A DNA stretch of 64,000 bases. It comes from Nitrospira sp. Lineage in GTDB: Bacteria; Nitrospirota; Nitrospiria; Nitrospirales; Nitrospiraceae. Both the position numbers and the translations under genes were made by a program. Shown piece after piece: positions 19,165 through 26,869 of the stretch. Within the stretch, counting starts at the first letter, position 1, and each line of letters opens with the position of its first letter. Location: NCBI GenBank assembly GCA_030444405.1, contig JARFPM010000002.1:19446-83445 (forward strand), read 5' to 3'. A model generated the notes under the pieces. The model made no database searches and was not told the DNA's origin. It worked only from the letters and a program-made list of their open reading frames with translations.

Positions 19165-20260
19165 CCAGTAGCCGCTGATGAATCTTTCGTACGCGCTCAA
19201 GTTGTCCTTTGGCGGGAAACCGCTCATAGAAGCCGTCGGCACGGAACTCCTTCGTCAGAGGAGCCCAGGGCTTGACGATCTCAGCAAACGGTTTGTGGGA
19301 ACGCTGTTCGTCCCAATCATTGATGAGCTTGCGATCCACGATCAGATCGTCCAACACGCGAATCAACGCCTTGAGGGTCACATCGCGAGTAAACATATAC
19401 CGCTCGTTCTGCCCCCAGACCTCGCCCATGACTTCCTTGACCCCCTTCAGGTAGTCGCGCACCAATGCGTAGCAGCGATCAGCCTTCATCCCCAAGTGGG
19501 ACTCCATCCAGCGCTTATGGACTGTCACGACTTTCAGCAGCTCGTTGAACACCTCGGACTGCAGAATCCATTTTTCCTGTTTGCTCCGCCCGCCAAGGCG
19601 ATTGATCTTGTACTGAAGCGGCGAGTCCGGTTCGCCATATAGGAGGTTCACGACCTTGGCAGCGAATTTCTTTTCAGGACTTTCCCAAGAGACTTTCTCA
19701 TAGAGATCGACCAAATGGGACCGGTTGATCCGCGTGTGGGTGGAGTTGATGATCACGAACATCTCCGTGGCAAAATCACCGCTCCTGCCGTCAAACAGGA
19801 GGCAGGGCACCTCGACCTGTGCACTTTGATCCGGATGTTTTTCGTGGAAAAAGTGAAGCCCGGCGAGTCGATGTTGTCCGTCGATCACCAGATACTTTCC
19901 CGTCGGCTCGCTCAGGTGGCCGATTGAATCCGAGCCATCTGTCTTCTGGAAGCGAAGGGTTTCGTCGGTAAAGAGCAGCACTGTGCCTGGAATCATTGGT
20001 TGAGCCACAACGGTCTCATAAAAATTGACGATCTGCTTGATCTTCTGCCGATTCAAGACCCGTTGGAATCCCTTCTCGCTCCGCTCGATTTCCGCAATAA
20101 ACTGCGCCACGTCGTCATGCTCGGCAATCTTGGCCTGTGCGATCTCTTCACCCTCGAAATAATAACGGCTGGTGAAGCGGACCTTTTTCAACAGCTCACT
20201 GGCCTTATAGGCGATGAAATAGAAGACGCCCTCTTTTTGCGTGATCCGCGTCGCGAGCAT
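19148..20260 (-). CDS. DGQHR-domain protein (DndB-like), stand-alone
   Basis: 370 residues from an ATG at 20260 preceded by GGAGG at good spacing. The signature VIDGQHRLAGL is at 125-135, and FVIINSTHTRINRSHLVDL follows at about 175-193. The family includes DndB/DptB of phosphorothioate DNA modification systems, in which the same motif occurs. No dnd/dpt, pgl or brx genes are in the window; neighbours are a periplasmic SRPBCC protein and ThiE. It is thus an orphan, and its role may be unrelated to DNA modification. Confidence 0.75.
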   Translation of the reverse strand: MLATRITQKEGVFYFIAYKASELLKKVRFTSRYYFEGEEIAQAKIAEHDDVAQFIAEIERSEKGFQRVLNRQKIKQIVNFYETVVAQPMIPGTVLLFTDETLRFQKTDGSDSIGHLSEPTGKYLVIDGQHRLAGLHFFHEKHPDQSAQVEVPCLLFDGRSGDFATEMFVIINSTHTRINRSHLVDLYEKVSWESPEKKFAAKVVNLLYGEPDSPLQYKINRLGGRSKQEKWILQSEVFNELLKVVTVHKRWMESHLGMKADRCYALVRDYLKGVKEVMGEVWGQNERYMFTRDVTLKALIRVLDDLIVDRKLINDWDEQRSHKPFAEIVKPWAPLTKEFRADGFYERFPAKGQLERVRKIHQRLLDAIVG

Positions 20261-20355
20261 AGAGCCTCCATTGGTTTGAATAGAAGCTGGTGGGAAGATT
20301 CTACGCGGCCCTCTCCATGGCCGCAAGACAAAGGACTGTGCTACCATCGACAACT

Positions 20356-20730
20356 ATGGCGATTCAACGCATCGCGTGTAGTCTTTTCGTTTTGTTGCTC
20401 GTGATCCTTCTCGTTCCTTCCCTCTCCACGAAGGCACAGGAAGTAGAGGATTCCGGAGCCACAACGGAACTGTCGTGCAGCTTTTCAGTGGAGAAAGGTG
20501 AAACCGGGCGCCCCTGTCACGTTCCGTTCCCCCAAGGATGTCGGGTCGCCTCCATTCCCGGAACCAAGCAACCTTGGACCACGATCTCCAAAGGCGGTCG
20601 CCTGCAATGTCGGTTTGATGAAACGGAGACCGATTGGAAGTCGAACATTGTCGGCACCTGCGGCCAATGTCAGTCGGTCCATTGTTCGGCCCAATTCAGT
20701 GTCCGTTTCAATTGTTCTTCGCAGCATTAA
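20356..20730 (+). CDS. Small secreted cysteine-rich protein
   Basis: 124 residues from the ATG at 20356 (the frame is open from 20290). A signal peptide (residues 1-27, ending LSTKAQ) is followed by a short domain with eight Cys, among them GRPCHVPFPQGC and TCGQCQSVHC. The even number suggests four disulfides in the periplasm; TCGQC might instead bind metal. No family recognised. It lies 15 bp before queG on the same strand. Confidence 0.6.
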   Translation: MAIQRIACSLFVLLLVILLVPSLSTKAQEVEDSGATTELSCSFSVEKGETGRPCHVPFPQGCRVASIPGTKQPWTTISKGGRLQCRFDETETDWKSNIVGTCGQCQSVHCSAQFSVRFNCSSQH

Positions 20731-20745
20731 CCTTACTTGTATCCT

Positions 20746-21753
20746 ATGTCCCTCTCCGGGGCAATCAAACAAGAAGCTCGTGCGCTAGGATTCGATGCAG
20801 TCGGGATCGCGCGTGTCGCCGAGCACGGCACGCTATCAGCCACCTGTAATCAGCCGAACAACGCTCTTCACGATTCCGTGTCAGCGTTACCTCGGCGCCT
20901 CTTCGACCGTCTTAGTGAATGGCTCCGGCGAGGTTATCACGGCACCATGGCCTGGATGGAACGGGCCCCCAACAAACGTGCCGATCCTGGCCTGGTGCTT
21001 CCAGGCTGCCGCTCAATCATCTCGCTGGGGATCAACTATCTCACCGAGCAGCGTGCCAACGAACACCCGGGCTACGGCCGCATTGCGCGATATGCTTGGG
21101 GAAGGGACTATCACAAGCTTTTTGATTCCAGGCTCAAGCAACTGGAACGGTTGATTCACGGGATGGCACCCGAGGCCAAGACGCGTGCATACTGCGATAC
21201 CGGCCCAATTATGGAGAAAGCCTGGGCGGAACAGGCTGGCCTGGGCTGGATCGGCAAACATTCCAATCTCGTCTCAGCCGAGTACGGTTCTTGGCTGTTG
21301 CTGGGAGAGATTCTAACTACGTTGGATCTGGAGCCCGATGAGCCAGCCACCGATCTCTGTGGCAGCTGCACACTTTGTATTCAAGCTTGCCCCACGGGAG
21401 CCATTACGGAGCCCTACGTTGTCGATGCCACCCGTTGCATTTCATACCTCACGATAGAATTACGTGGCGACGACACAGCCATCCCTCACGAGCTACAAGT
21501 AGGCATGGGAAACAAAATCTTCGGGTGCGATGATTGCCTCGACGTATGTCCGTTCAATCTGCGATCCGAACCGACCCAGGAAGGCACCTTTCAACCTTTA
21601 GGCTGGAGTCTCGCCCCTGATCTCAACGAGCTTTCTAAACTGGACGAACTGACCTTCATGACTGTGTTTCAACAAAGCCCGATTCGGCGTGCGAAGCTCC
21701 ATGGACTTCACCGGAACATCGCCATCGCCCAACGCAACTTCAAACCTTCGTAA
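20746..21753 (+). CDS. queG: Epoxyqueuosine reductase
   Basis: Cobalamin-dependent last step of queuosine tRNA modification. Two [4Fe-4S] motifs are present: CGSCTLCIQACPTGAI near residue 205 and CDDCLDVCPFN near residue 260. The N-terminal part (IKQEARALGFDAVGIARV) and RYAWGRDYHKLFDSRL are typical. It is 335 residues from the ATG at 20746; a TTG 9 bp upstream is also in frame. A 38-residue insert follows the first motif (ITEPYVVDATRC...), normal for QueG. Confidence 0.92.
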   Translation: MSLSGAIKQEARALGFDAVGIARVAEHGTLSATCNQPNNALHDSVSALPRRLFDRLSEWLRRGYHGTMAWMERAPNKRADPGLVLPGCRSIISLGINYLTEQRANEHPGYGRIARYAWGRDYHKLFDSRLKQLERLIHGMAPEAKTRAYCDTGPIMEKAWAEQAGLGWIGKHSNLVSAEYGSWLLLGEILTTLDLEPDEPATDLCGSCTLCIQACPTGAITEPYVVDATRCISYLTIELRGDDTAIPHELQVGMGNKIFGCDDCLDVCPFNLRSEPTQEGTFQPLGWSLAPDLNELSKLDELTFMTVFQQSPIRRAKLHGLHRNIAIAQRNFKPS

Positions 21754-22380
21754 CCCCTTTGGACCCTCACTTTCGGTACTATTGCTCCCACGCCATGACT
21801 GGATATCTCCTTTCTCTCCGAAACAGGTTCTAAAACCTTTCCAGAAAGTTCCCCTACCAATTATGACGTAGATAAAGACAATGCGTATACTGATGGGCAG
21901 AAATACTTACACCTCAAACTTCCCTCCAGCTCGTCTACATCGCGATCCTTCTCAACCAACTTGGAGGTCGTTTTCGTGTGAATCGAATTAGATACAGAGT
22001 CTGTATCTTTTTAGATTCATCACTTGATCCCGACCACTTGAACTACGAAATCAATAATCTTCCCAACAGAAGCTCAGAACCTTCACCAACAGCCTGATAA
22101 ATCATTACTTTTTCGCAGAACTTGTAGACATCTACTTAGTAACAACTCTGGTATTACGTATTCTGCTATACCAACGACCTCACCTCCGTCATCAGAAAGG
22201 GTTAGGGTTATATGCGCTCGGCTGAATACGTTGCAAAAAAATTTCTTTGTATTTTCTCTTCAGAATTTGGTAGATAGTTGACCCGGCGTCTGGTTGGTGA
22301 GTGAGGGGGAGGGACCTGATTTGCGGCACTCGCCAGTGCAGCGTCTCTTTGTTATTTAAAATCTTTCAAGGGAGGCAACC
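21754..22380. promoter_or_regulatory. Long AT-rich upstream region of nirK
   Basis: This 627-bp gap is visibly richer in A and T than the flanking genes, and I see no coding frame of substance in it. It holds the palindrome listed separately, small inverted pairs such as GTAGA-CA-TCTAC near 22127, and near 22235-22265 an A/T tract. The nirK start is preceded by GGGAGG. No convincing sigma-54 site (GG-N10-GC) was found by eye. Promoter position is not determined. Confidence 0.5.
21990..22008. promoter_or_regulatory. Perfect palindrome upstream of nirK
   Basis: AGATACAGA-G-TCTGTATCT: two 9-bp arms around one base, flanked further out by GAATC (21981-ish) and GATTC. It lies about 375 bp before nirK. 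It is followed by TTTTTA, so on the plus strand it could act as a weak terminator for queG; the 1-base centre makes a dimeric repressor operator more natural than an RNA hairpin. Confidence 0.45.
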
Positions 22381-23388
22381 ATGCAGAGGTTTCGTGTGCT
22401 CACATTATCCCTGGGACTCAGCGTCCTGTTGGGAACTGGCGGCTGTGCGACCGCGTCGGAGAAGAAGCCTGAATCGTCAGGCCCAGTGATGGCAGGTGCG
22501 AAGGCCCTAGGATTGGTAAGCTCTCCGAAGACCCATGAGGTCACGTTCACCGCGCTCGAATCGGAAATCGTCATCGATGGCAACGGGACGAAGTACAAGG
22601 CCTGGACCTTTAATGGTCAGATGCCCGGCCCCGTCGTCCGAGTCACCGAAGGTGATACGGTGAACTTCACCCTGATCGGCCATAAGGACAATTCCTTCCC
22701 ACATTCGATGGACTTTCATGCGGCCGAGCTCGACTTCTTAGCTAACTACCACCGTACGGTTGGACCGGGAGAGACACACAAATACTCCTTCGTGGCGAAG
22801 AAGCCCGGCGTGTTTTTCTATCACTGCGGCGCGAGCCCCATGATCCAGCACGTCGCCCGTGGCATGTTCGGTGCCATCATCGTAGATCCGAAGGATGCCA
22901 ATGCTTGGCCAAAGGCTGATCGTGAATTCGTCCTAGTACAATCTGAGTTCTGGAAGAACCCCGACAACGTGCAGGCGATGTTTGATCGGAAGTGGGACAA
23001 TACGATTTTCAACGGCGGTATCTTCAAGTACCATCCGTTCTTCCCAGGGGGAGAGCCGTTGGAAGTCAAGGTCGGTGAACGGGTGCGAATCTATTTCGTG
23101 AATGCCGGCCCGAACGAGTTCTCTGCGCTCCATCCGATCGCAGAAATCTGGGACAATGTCTACGAAAGCGGCAATCCGGCCAACAAATTCACGGGGGTCC
23201 AGACCTATGTGGTCGGCCCAGGCAGCGGCGCCACCTTCGATATGATCGTGGATAACCCGGGAGCCTATCCGGTCGTGACCCACTCCTTAACGGGGGCCCT
23301 ACGAGGTGCGATTGCGGTGGTGATCGCCAACCAGAACCCCAAGGACTATAAGGGTCAGTTGATGCCAAACACCCCCTGGAACCCGTGA
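22381..23388 (+). CDS. nirK: Copper-containing nitrite reductase, lipoprotein type
   Basis: Reduces nitrite to nitric oxide. 335 residues with a lipobox LGTGGC (Cys22), so probably lipid-anchored and periplasmic. The two cupredoxin domains carry a full set of ligands: type 1 Cu H108, C149, H157, M162; type 2 Cu H113, H148, H301; catalytic Asp111 (HSMDFH) and His251. The C-terminus ends soon after the second domain, without a haem or extra cupredoxin fusion. The Shine-Dalgarno GGGAGG is strong. The globin and cytochrome genes follow on the same strand (61 bp and 257 bp gaps). Confidence 0.93.
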   Translation: MQRFRVLTLSLGLSVLLGTGGCATASEKKPESSGPVMAGAKALGLVSSPKTHEVTFTALESEIVIDGNGTKYKAWTFNGQMPGPVVRVTEGDTVNFTLIGHKDNSFPHSMDFHAAELDFLANYHRTVGPGETHKYSFVAKKPGVFFYHCGASPMIQHVARGMFGAIIVDPKDANAWPKADREFVLVQSEFWKNPDNVQAMFDRKWDNTIFNGGIFKYHPFFPGGEPLEVKVGERVRIYFVNAGPNEFSALHPIAEIWDNVYESGNPANKFTGVQTYVVGPGSGATFDMIVDNPGAYPVVTHSLTGALRGAIAVVIANQNPKDYKGQLMPNTPWNP

Positions 23389-23449
23389 TCAATAATCGGC
23401 GTCGGGAGGTTTTGCAGTTAGTTCATTCTCACACAAAGGAGTAGATGAC

Positions 23450-23893
23450 ATGACACTTGGTAAGAAGATTGTTTGTACGGCGGTCGCGGTAGCGGCAGCA
23501 TGGGCCTTCACCAGTGCACCATCCTTTGCTGCAGAGCGGTCGCTCTATGAGCGGTTGGGTGGGCAAGGCGCCATTCAAGCCGTCGTCACAAAGTTCATCG
23601 GTAACGTGGGCGCAGACAAGCGCATTAATAACTGGTTCGCGACCACCGATCTCAAAAAGCTCAACAAGCTTTTGGTCGAACAGGTCTGTATGGCCACCGG
23701 CGGCCCCTGCACCTACTCAGGCCGTGATATGAAAACGACGCACAAGGGCCTGAAGATTACCTCCGCCGCCTTTGGCGCCCTCGTTGAGGACCTGGTGGCT
23801 GCACTGGACACCTTCAACGTCCCGAAGAAGGAAAAGGACGAATTGATAGGCATCCTCGCACCAATGAAGGGCGACATCGTCGAAGTTCAGTGA
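23450..23893 (+). CDS. Periplasmic group I truncated haemoglobin
   Basis: 147 residues with a signal peptide (cleavage near SFAAE, residue 28) and a 2-over-2 globin: SLYERLGGQGAI at the start and proximal His98 in MKTTHKGL. The B10-region residue, often Tyr, reads Phe/Ile here (TKFIGN), so ligand stabilisation may differ. Two Cys (C80, C87 in VCMATGGPC) could form a disulfide. Export plus position 61 bp after nirK suggests binding or detoxifying NO made by NirK; this is inference. AAGGAG precedes the ATG. Confidence 0.85.
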   Translation: MTLGKKIVCTAVAVAAAWAFTSAPSFAAERSLYERLGGQGAIQAVVTKFIGNVGADKRINNWFATTDLKKLNKLLVEQVCMATGGPCTYSGRDMKTTHKGLKITSAAFGALVEDLVAALDTFNVPKKEKDELIGILAPMKGDIVEVQ

Positions 23894-23937
23894 CAATTTG
23901 CAGTAGTGAACACTGCAATGGTCGTGCGTTAGTTTCC

Positions 23938-23989
23938 CGTCAGCCAGGACTACCAGTCCTGGCTGACGCGGTCCTGATTCTGGTAGTCC
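23938..23989. terminator. Strong hairpin with a competing alternative fold
   Basis: Hairpin A has two perfect 14-bp arms, 23938-23951 and 23955-23968, around the loop ACC. Its centre, GGACTACCAG (23947-23956), is also fully complementary to CTGGTAGTCC at 23980-23989, giving hairpin B. A and B cannot form at once. No T tract follows A, so it may block or stabilise mRNA ends rather than act as a standard terminator. It lies between the globin and cytochrome c genes. Confidence 0.6.
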
Positions 23990-24150
23990 CGCCTTTACTC
24001 CTACTTCAAATCTGATCATTTTCTGCGAGACATGGGCACTGCAACTTAGGGTAATATCGTGTTAACATGAGCACGGGATTTGTGCCTCCGGACGCGCGGC
24101 GCGAGCAGCCATCTGGTAGGAACATCAGTGGTAATCACCAAGGAGGAACC

Positions 24151-24609
24151 ATGAGAGGGAAGCGTTTGATTGTGACCTTGTGTAGTTTCATCGCCGTTGC
24201 CTTGTGGACTACGGCAGGTTGGTCTGGCCCCGAGTCCGACCCAGTAAAGCCGCGTGTTCCAGATGCTGAACGTGGGGAGGCACGAAAGCTGAAGAGCCCG
24301 ATCACCGTGACCCCTGACGTCCTCGCCAAGGGCAAGGAGCTCTATGAAGGCAAGGGCACTTGTGCAAACTGTCACGGTCAGAGTGGCGAGGGCGATGGTG
24401 CGGGTGGACTGCTGCTCACACCAGGCCCACGAAACTTTACGAATTGTAAGTTTCATAAGAAGCGGAATGATGGGGAACTCTTCTGGGTCGTCAAGAATGG
24501 AAGTCCCGGTACCGGTATGCCGGCCCTTGTGAAGGGAAATGTGCTCACCGAGGAAGAAGCCTGGACGATCATCGCCTACGAACGAAGCTTCTGCAAGGAC
24601 AAGGAATAG
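24151..24609 (+). CDS. Periplasmic mono-haem cytochrome c
   Basis: 152 residues from the ATG at 24151, which has AAGGAGG at ideal spacing; the frame is open further upstream but has no such site. A signal peptide (residues 1-25) is followed by a class I cytochrome: CANCH at 71-75 and probable axial Met123 in GTGMPA. It is a good candidate electron donor to NirK or acceptor from the respiratory chain. Two further Cys (C99, C148) lie outside the haem site and might form a disulfide. Confidence 0.88.
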   Translation: MRGKRLIVTLCSFIAVALWTTAGWSGPESDPVKPRVPDAERGEARKLKSPITVTPDVLAKGKELYEGKGTCANCHGQSGEGDGAGGLLLTPGPRNFTNCKFHKKRNDGELFWVVKNGSPGTGMPALVKGNVLTEEEAWTIIAYERSFCKDKE

Positions 24610-24646
24610 CTCACGAAATAGACCAGGATTCGCCCATTCATGGCGA

Positions 24647-24675
24647 GCTGTCAGTCGATGCTCTCGGCTGACAGC
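24647..24675. terminator. Hairpin after the cytochrome c gene
   Basis: GCTGTCAG and CTGACAGC form a perfect 8-bp stem with a 13-base loop, 38 bp after the cytochrome stop. No T tract follows, so it is a possible rather than a canonical terminator of the nirK group. Confidence 0.45.
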
Positions 24676-24773
24676 CCGCAAAGTCCTCTCCATTTCACCC
24701 TTCCCTTCCTCGTGGTAAGAGGTGTAGGCTATCAGTAGTTTCGACGGTTCTATAGGAGGCTAGGAGCACTCCG

Positions 24774-26111
24774 ATGAACCTTCAGACATTTCTCTTAGTC
24801 TCGAAAGACCCCGACCTCAGACAGCTTGTCCGGGCTGCATCCCCTCAGGCAAGTATTCATTCGACGGACACCGTTTCCGAGGGACTCGCCCTGTGGTCTG
24901 AGATTTCCCCGGCGCTGGTCGTCAGCGAAGGAAGTCCTCATACTCTGGCTCCTCTACTGGAATATGCCCGCGAGACACCCGAATCCCCACCCGTGATTGC
25001 AATCGGGGACCGCCATTCTGTCAAAGATGCGGTCGATATCATGCGCGCCGGCGCGGCCGATTACCTGACGAAGCCGATTCTACTGGAAGATCTTCAGACT
25101 GCCATTGCTCGAGCATTCCGCCAACTTTGTCCTGTTCTGTCTTCCTCGCCACATGATCCGTTCGCATCCATCGTCAGCGTCTCGCCCCAAATGAACCTCA
25201 TGAAGCAACTGGCCAAAGAAGTGGCATTGACCGACGCAACTGTTCTGATTACCGGTGAAAGCGGAACCGGCAAGGAACTGTTTGCAGAGGCTATTCACCA
25301 CTACAGTCCCAGAGCCAATGGTCCGCTAATCGCGCTCAATTGCGCCGGCATCCCGGAAAATCTCTTGGAGGCAGAGTTATTCGGTTACGAATCAGGTGCG
25401 TTTACCGACGCCAAACGGGCAAAGCCAGGCCGTTTTCAAATAGCCGAGGGCGGGACACTCTTTCTCGACGAGATCGGGGAAATGAGCCCCACCGCCCAAG
25501 CCAAACTCCTGCGCGTGTTGGAAACCCACACCATCGATCCGTTGGGCGGTACCCGTAGCCACAAGGTAAACATCCGCATCATCGCTGCCACGAATGAGGA
25601 TCTGCTCGCCCACATCAAAGCAGGTCGGTTCCGCCTCGATCTCTACTATCGGCTCAACGTGTACCAATTACGCATTCCCCCGCTGCGTGAGCGACTCGAA
25701 GACATTGAACCGATTCTTCTGATTTTCCTGGAGCGAGCCAGAAAGGAACGAGGATGCCGCCTTAAGACCATCGCGCCGGCAGCCCTAGCTGTCCTTCGAA
25801 GCCACGACTGGCCTGGTAACGTCCGGGAACTGCACAATGTCGTCGAATGGCTGACGATCACGTGCAAAGAAGACGTGATCCAAGCACACCACTTGCCGGC
25901 ATCCGTGAAAACTCTCCCGTCAACGGACCGCCTGAGTCTTGAACCCAGGCCTTCATTGCTGGCCTTCGGACTATCTTTTCACGAGATGGAGAAAAAGATG
26001 CTAGAAGAAGCGCTCCGCAAAGCATCGGGCAACGTGTCGGAAGCGAGCCGCCTCCTCAAGATGACCCGCAATACCTTGCGCTACCGGATGGCAAAGTATC
26101 ATCTCCAGTAG
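24774..26111 (+). CDS. NtrC-family sigma-54 activator with degenerate receiver
   Basis: 445 residues: receiver-like domain 1-120, AAA+ domain about 135-370, Fis-type helix-turn-helix at the end (ASGNVSEASRLLKMTRNTLR). Walker A is GESGTGKE (161-168), and Walker [12 protein letters not shown]. The sigma-54 loop reads GAFTDA (208-213) instead of GAFTGA. In the receiver the conserved Lys100 is kept, but the phospho-acceptor site reads VVSEGS (residues 49-54) and one of the paired N-terminal acids is Lys11, so it is probably not phosphorylated. Placed after nirK, globin and cytochrome c, it may control them. No partner kinase is adjacent. Confidence 0.85.
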   Translation: MNLQTFLLVSKDPDLRQLVRAASPQASIHSTDTVSEGLALWSEISPALVVSEGSPHTLAPLLEYARETPESPPVIAIGDRHSVKDAVDIMRAGAADYLTKPILLEDLQTAIARAFRQLCPVLSSSPHDPFASIVSVSPQMNLMKQLAKEVALTDATVLITGESGTGKELFAEAIHHYSPRANGPLIALNCAGIPENLLEAELFGYESGAFTDAKRAKPGRFQIAEGGTLFLDEIGEMSPTAQAKLLRVLETHTIDPLGGTRSHKVNIRIIAATNEDLLAHIKAGRFRLDLYYRLNVYQLRIPPLRERLEDIEPILLIFLERARKERGCRLKTIAPAALAVLRSHDWPGNVRELHNVVEWLTITCKEDVIQAHHLPASVKTLPSTDRLSLEPRPSLLAFGLSFHEMEKKMLEEALRKASGNVSEASRLLKMTRNTLRYRMAKYHLQ

Positions 26112-26245
26112 GAAGCTGAATCATGGAGATCATTCTTCTGTGGAGGCTTTGAACGGTAGGCACCTTCTTTTCATTATGCTCACGATCTGACTACACAGGT
26201 CTTCTCGACCTTAGCAAGCTTTACCTCTTGGCCGGGAGGTGAACC

Positions 26246-26650
26246 ACGAATCTCGTTCGATTTGCCATCGCCAGTAGCCTTGCAATCCTTCAATATGCTT
26301 GTGCAGCCACGAACCCGCCGTTGTCTGTGCCGCCGAGCAGCAATGCCACCGCCGCCCGGCACAATTCAGACGGCATTGCCCACTATGAGATGGGCCATTG
26401 GTCGATTGCCAAAGATCATTTTGCGTCCGCTATCCAGGCCGATCCGAATCTCGCGGAGGCGCACTTCAATCTTGGTCTTGCACTCAATAAACTGAATCTT
26501 CAATCAGAAGCCACAGCCCATTTCAAAAAAGCAGCCGAACTCGCACCCGCCAACAGCGCAATCGTCCAGTCAAGCGCCTATCGAAGCCGCACGGCTCCTC
26601 CTTCACCATCCAGCAACGGCACGAGCAGCTATGGAGGAATGGGATATTAG
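26246..26650 (+). CDS. TPR lipoprotein with unclear start codon
   Basis: The clear TPR part (IAHYEMGHWSIAKDHF, PNLAEAHFNLGLALNKL and ATAHFKKAAELAPANSA) gives at least two repeats, followed by a Ser/Pro/Gly tail. The first standard start in frame is TTG at 26321. Upstream in the same frame, however, a plausible lipoprotein signal is encoded (FAIASSLAILQYACAA) behind a GGGAGG at 26234-26239, where the codon at start distance is ACG (26246). Either ACG is used, the true start codon was lost, or the short TTG form is made. It resembles the intact TPR lipoprotein at 29286-29735. Confidence 0.6.
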   Translation, partial: TNLVRFAIASSLAILQYACAATNPPLSVPPSSNATAARHNSDGIAHYEMGHWSIAKDHFASAIQADPNLAEAHFNLGLALNKLNLQSEATAHFKKAAELAPANSAIVQSSAYRSRTAPPSPSSNGTSSYGGMGY

Positions 26651-26652
26651 TC

Positions 26653-26784
26653 ATGCTTACGAGCTCGATAAGAATCTTGGGTAACCGCGTGATCCACAAA
26701 GGCGACTATCGCGTCATCTACACGATTCGCGACAAAGAGCTGATGGTCCTCGTCGTCAAGATTGGCGATCGGAAAGAGACCTAG
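26653..26784 (+). pseudogene. C-terminal remnant of a RelE/ParE-type toxin
   Basis: A 43-codon frame reading RILGNRVIHKGDYRVIYTIR and then LMVLVVKIGDRKET matches the last strands of RelE-family toxins (normally about 85-95 residues, with the R-x-G-x-Y-R-V-x-Y pattern). The first half and the antitoxin are missing. It begins 3 bp after the TPR lipoprotein stop. RelE-family toxins are ribosome-dependent mRNA interferases; ParE-type relatives act on gyrase. Confidence 0.6.
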
Positions 26785-26869
26785 CGCTGAATCTCTGAGT
26801 CTTCCAATCTCTCCTCCCAAATAAACGATTGACGGGACCAACCAGCAGGCGCGTGATAGGCTCGCACGT

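Noticed and set aside
22260..22380. Sigma-54 promoter in front of nirK
   Set aside because: I looked for GG-N10-GC with the flanking TGGCAC/TTGC bases and found no good match; the sigma-54 activator downstream is not evidence by itself.
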